Both the position numbers and the translations under genes were made by a program. This document shows, piece after piece, positions 3,929 through 5,524 of a stretch of 5,524 nt of DNA. The stretch is from Chloroflexota bacterium. GTDB lineage: Bacteria > Chloroflexota > Anaerolineae > Fen-1058. The stretch lies in NCBI GenBank assembly GCA_016219235.1, contig JACRBO010000293.1, forward strand, positions 1-5,524, written 5' to 3'. The notes beneath the pieces were generated by a model that saw only the letters and a program-made list of their open reading frames with translations, was not told the origin of the DNA and did not search any database. The first letter of the stretch is position 1. Every line of letters begins with the position of its first letter.

Positions 3929-5524
3929 GTGACTTTCTACGTTCTGCATGGCGCGTGGATCAGCAGCACCTATCACGATAAAGAGCGTGGCTTCATGGTC
4001 TGGGCCGAGACCAGCGACTATGCGCCGCCAGAAAAGCCGTTGCGCAAGGCCCTGCGATCGGCTCGATCTGCGCCGCGTTCCGCACCGCGCCCCCATCCCT
4101 TCGCCGCGGCGATTAAGTCGCTGCGCCGCACACTGCTCGATGCGCTGCCCGCCGCCGATGTGCTGGTGCGCGGCTCGGCGAAGGATGCCGACGCGATCGT
4201 GTGGCTGCCCTCGCAGGCCGATCGACCTCAAGCGTCCCTGCCGATCCTGATCGTTGACGAAGATCGCGCCGCGCGCAGCATCAAGTTAGCCGCGTGGCGC
4301 GTCGAGGCGTTGAGTGTGCCGCCGCAAGACGTGTTTGATTTGCTCGTGACGTTGCCCGCCGACGAAGACTTGCCGATGGGCATCAAAGTCGGCGCGGATT
4401 TGCGCTGGTGGCAGTTCGCGGGCAAGCTGGCGCTGGAGATCATCACACAGCAGCGCTTCCGCCCGGTGTTGCTGGAAGAAGGCGTGCGTTATCTGGGCGT
4501 GTGGCAGCCGCAGTTCGATTCGTCGGATCGCGCGCGGATCGATCGGTTGGTGGCGGCGCTGCCGCCGTTAGCGCGCGCGATCACGCGCGATCCCAAACCG
4601 AAATTGAGTGACGTTCCTGCGCCGCGCGCGCTGCTTGATAATTTCTTTGCCATGACCATTGATGCGTTTGCCCGCTGGCACAGCGTCATCGGCAAGTACG
4701 ATCCCAAACGCAAAGAAACGATCGCGGGCGCGTGGCTGGAAGCACTGAACGATCGCAGCCCCGTGGTCGAAGGCTCAGTGCTGGCTCTGAGCAACTTCTA
4801 TGAACAATACAGCGGCTGGGTGGAAGCCGCACCCGGCGCGACCGATGACACGTTTCGCCTGTGTTTCCGGCTTGATCCCCCCGCAACGGTAGAAGGCACC
4901 GACATCGTCGCGCCGTCGCCGAAACAGCGCGATTGGTCACTGCACTATTTCTTGCAGGCTACCGACGATCCCAGTTTGCTGGTGCCCGCCGAAGCGGTGT
5001 GGCGCGAGCGCGGCAGCACGCTGAAGTTCCTCAATCGCAAATTCGATGCGCCACAAGAACGGTTGCTCGCCGGGCTGGGGCAAGCCTCGCGACTGTATCC
5101 GCCCATCGAAACGAGTTTGCGCGCCGCGCGGCCTGCCGATTGCGCGCTCGACGTACAGGAAGCCTACACTTTCATGCGCGAGACCGCGCTGCTGCTGGAA
5201 TCGAGCGGTTTTGGTGTGCTGATCCCCGGCTTTGGCGGCAAACTCGGCGTGCGCGTCAGCCTGAAGCCCAAAGCGCAGACGACCAAAGGCGGCGTGGGCG
5301 GCATCTCCTTTGATTCGATTCTCGAATACGATTGGCAGCTGGCGCTGGGCGACGAGCCGCTGTCGCCTGAAGAGTTCGAGAAACTTGCGGCGTTGAAAGT
5401 GCCGCTGGTGCAGATTCGCGGGCAGTGGGTGGAACTGCGGCCCGATCAGATCGAGCAGGCGATCAAGTTCTGGGAGAAGCGCAAGAACGCGGGCGAAGTG
5501 TCGCTGCAAGAAGCGCTGCGGCTG
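3929..5524 (+). CDS. SNF2-family DNA helicase, N-terminal half with DUF3670-type domain (partial, runs off right edge)
   Basis: A frame from GTG 3929 runs 532 codons without a stop to the last base. The N-terminus reads FYVLHGAWI (residues 3-11), the HG-x-W opening I know from bacterial SNF2 helicases of the HelZ/Rv2101 type. Residues 43-55 form a short Arg/Ser/Ala/Pro linker. Residues about 460-532 carry YDWQLALGDEPLS (467-479) and RGQWVEL (497-503), characteristic of the SNF2-associated DUF3670 region (PF12419) that comes just before the ATPase core. The Walker A/DEAH motifs are therefore expected beyond 5524, and the whole protein should be about 1000 residues. Such proteins are ATP-driven DNA translocases; roles in repair, transcription or defence are not settled by this sequence. 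The gene diverges from the nitroreductase across the palindromic spacer. No frameshift is seen. Family is confident, biological role unknown. Confidence 0.88.
   Translation, partial: MTFYVLHGAWISSTYHDKERGFMVWAETSDYAPPEKPLRKALRSARSAPRSAPRPHPFAAAIKSLRRTLLDALPAADVLVRGSAKDADAIVWLPSQADRPQASLPILIVDEDRAARSIKLAAWRVEALSVPPQDVFDLLVTLPADEDLPMGIKVGADLRWWQFAGKLALEIITQQRFRPVLLEEGVRYLGVWQPQFDSSDRARIDRLVAALPPLARAITRDPKPKLSDVPAPRALLDNFFAMTIDAFARWHSVIGKYDPKRKETIAGAWLEALNDRSPVVEGSVLALSNFYEQYSGWVEAAPGATDDTFRLCFRLDPPATVEGTDIVAPSPKQRDWSLHYFLQATDDPSLLVPAEAVWRERGSTLKFLNRKFDAPQERLLAGLGQASRLYPPIETSLRAARPADCALDVQEAYTFMRETALLLESSGFGVLIPGFGGKLGVRVSLKPKAQTTKGGVGGISFDSILEYDWQLALGDEPLSPEEFEKLAALKVPLVQIRGQWVELRPDQIEQAIKFWEKRKNAGEVSLQEALRL

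Noticed and set aside
3839..4231. 130-codon minus-strand frame over the helicase start
   Set aside because: It overlaps the helicase gene start and the palindromic spacer and shows no family features; treated as a shadow.
4937..5509. 190-codon minus-strand frame at the right end
   Set aside because: It is antisense to the helicase N-terminal half, which carries conserved motifs on the plus strand throughout this stretch.
2755..5524. A new defence system combining nitroreductase, SPFH protein and SNF2 helicase
   Set aside because: The genes are divergent, the SPFH gene is broken, and no nuclease, methylase or other effector is visible. Neighbourhood alone does not support a system.
1..5524. 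CRISPR array, tRNA or rRNA genes, and GCGATCGC (HIP1) octamers
   Set aside because: No regularly spaced direct repeats, cloverleaf or rRNA-like sequence was seen. GATCG-rich stretches occur, but I did not see a recurring full GCGATCGC octamer by eye.

Overview
The window (5524 nt) is bacterial chromosomal DNA. It is moderately to strongly GC-rich in its resident genes and has three resident genes, one complete insertion sequence and one structured intergenic repeat. Gene content suggests a Chloroflexota-like or similar environmental bacterium: a large SPFH protein of the kind seen in Chloroflexota and Planctomycetes, an IS4/IS701-type element, an SNF2 helicase with a DUF3670-type N-terminus, and an intergenic palindrome beginning TGTCATTCCGA. 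This assignment is only an inference.

Positions 2-1522 hold an intact insertion sequence of 1521 bp with 18-bp perfect terminal inverted repeats. It encodes one DDE transposase on the minus strand with the IS4-type Y-x2-R-x3-E-x6-K signature. The element sits inside a minus-strand gene for a membrane-anchored SPFH/band 7 (flotillin-like) protein, cutting it exactly after codon 363. The missing 3' part should lie left of position 1. The open frame runs 12 codons into the IS and stops at 1484.

Upstream of the SPFH gene, on the same strand and 143 nt away, is a complete NfsA/FRP-like FMN nitroreductase (2755-3597). From 3598 to 3928 there is no gene; this divergent spacer holds a 197-bp composite palindrome (3641-3837) with 12-bp terminal inverted repeats. 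Inside it are a 13-bp stem enclosing two hairpins, and a separate long hairpin.

From 3929 to the right edge a plus-strand frame runs open for 532 codons. It is the N-terminal half of an SNF2-family helicase and includes the accessory domain that precedes the ATPase core; the helicase motifs lie beyond the window.

The three resident genes do not form an obvious pathway. The nitroreductase and the SPFH gene could be co-transcribed, while the helicase gene diverges from them. I see no convincing new defence or biosynthetic system. The most interesting items are the exact disruption of the SPFH gene, the repeated architecture of its surviving N-terminus, and the structured intergenic element.
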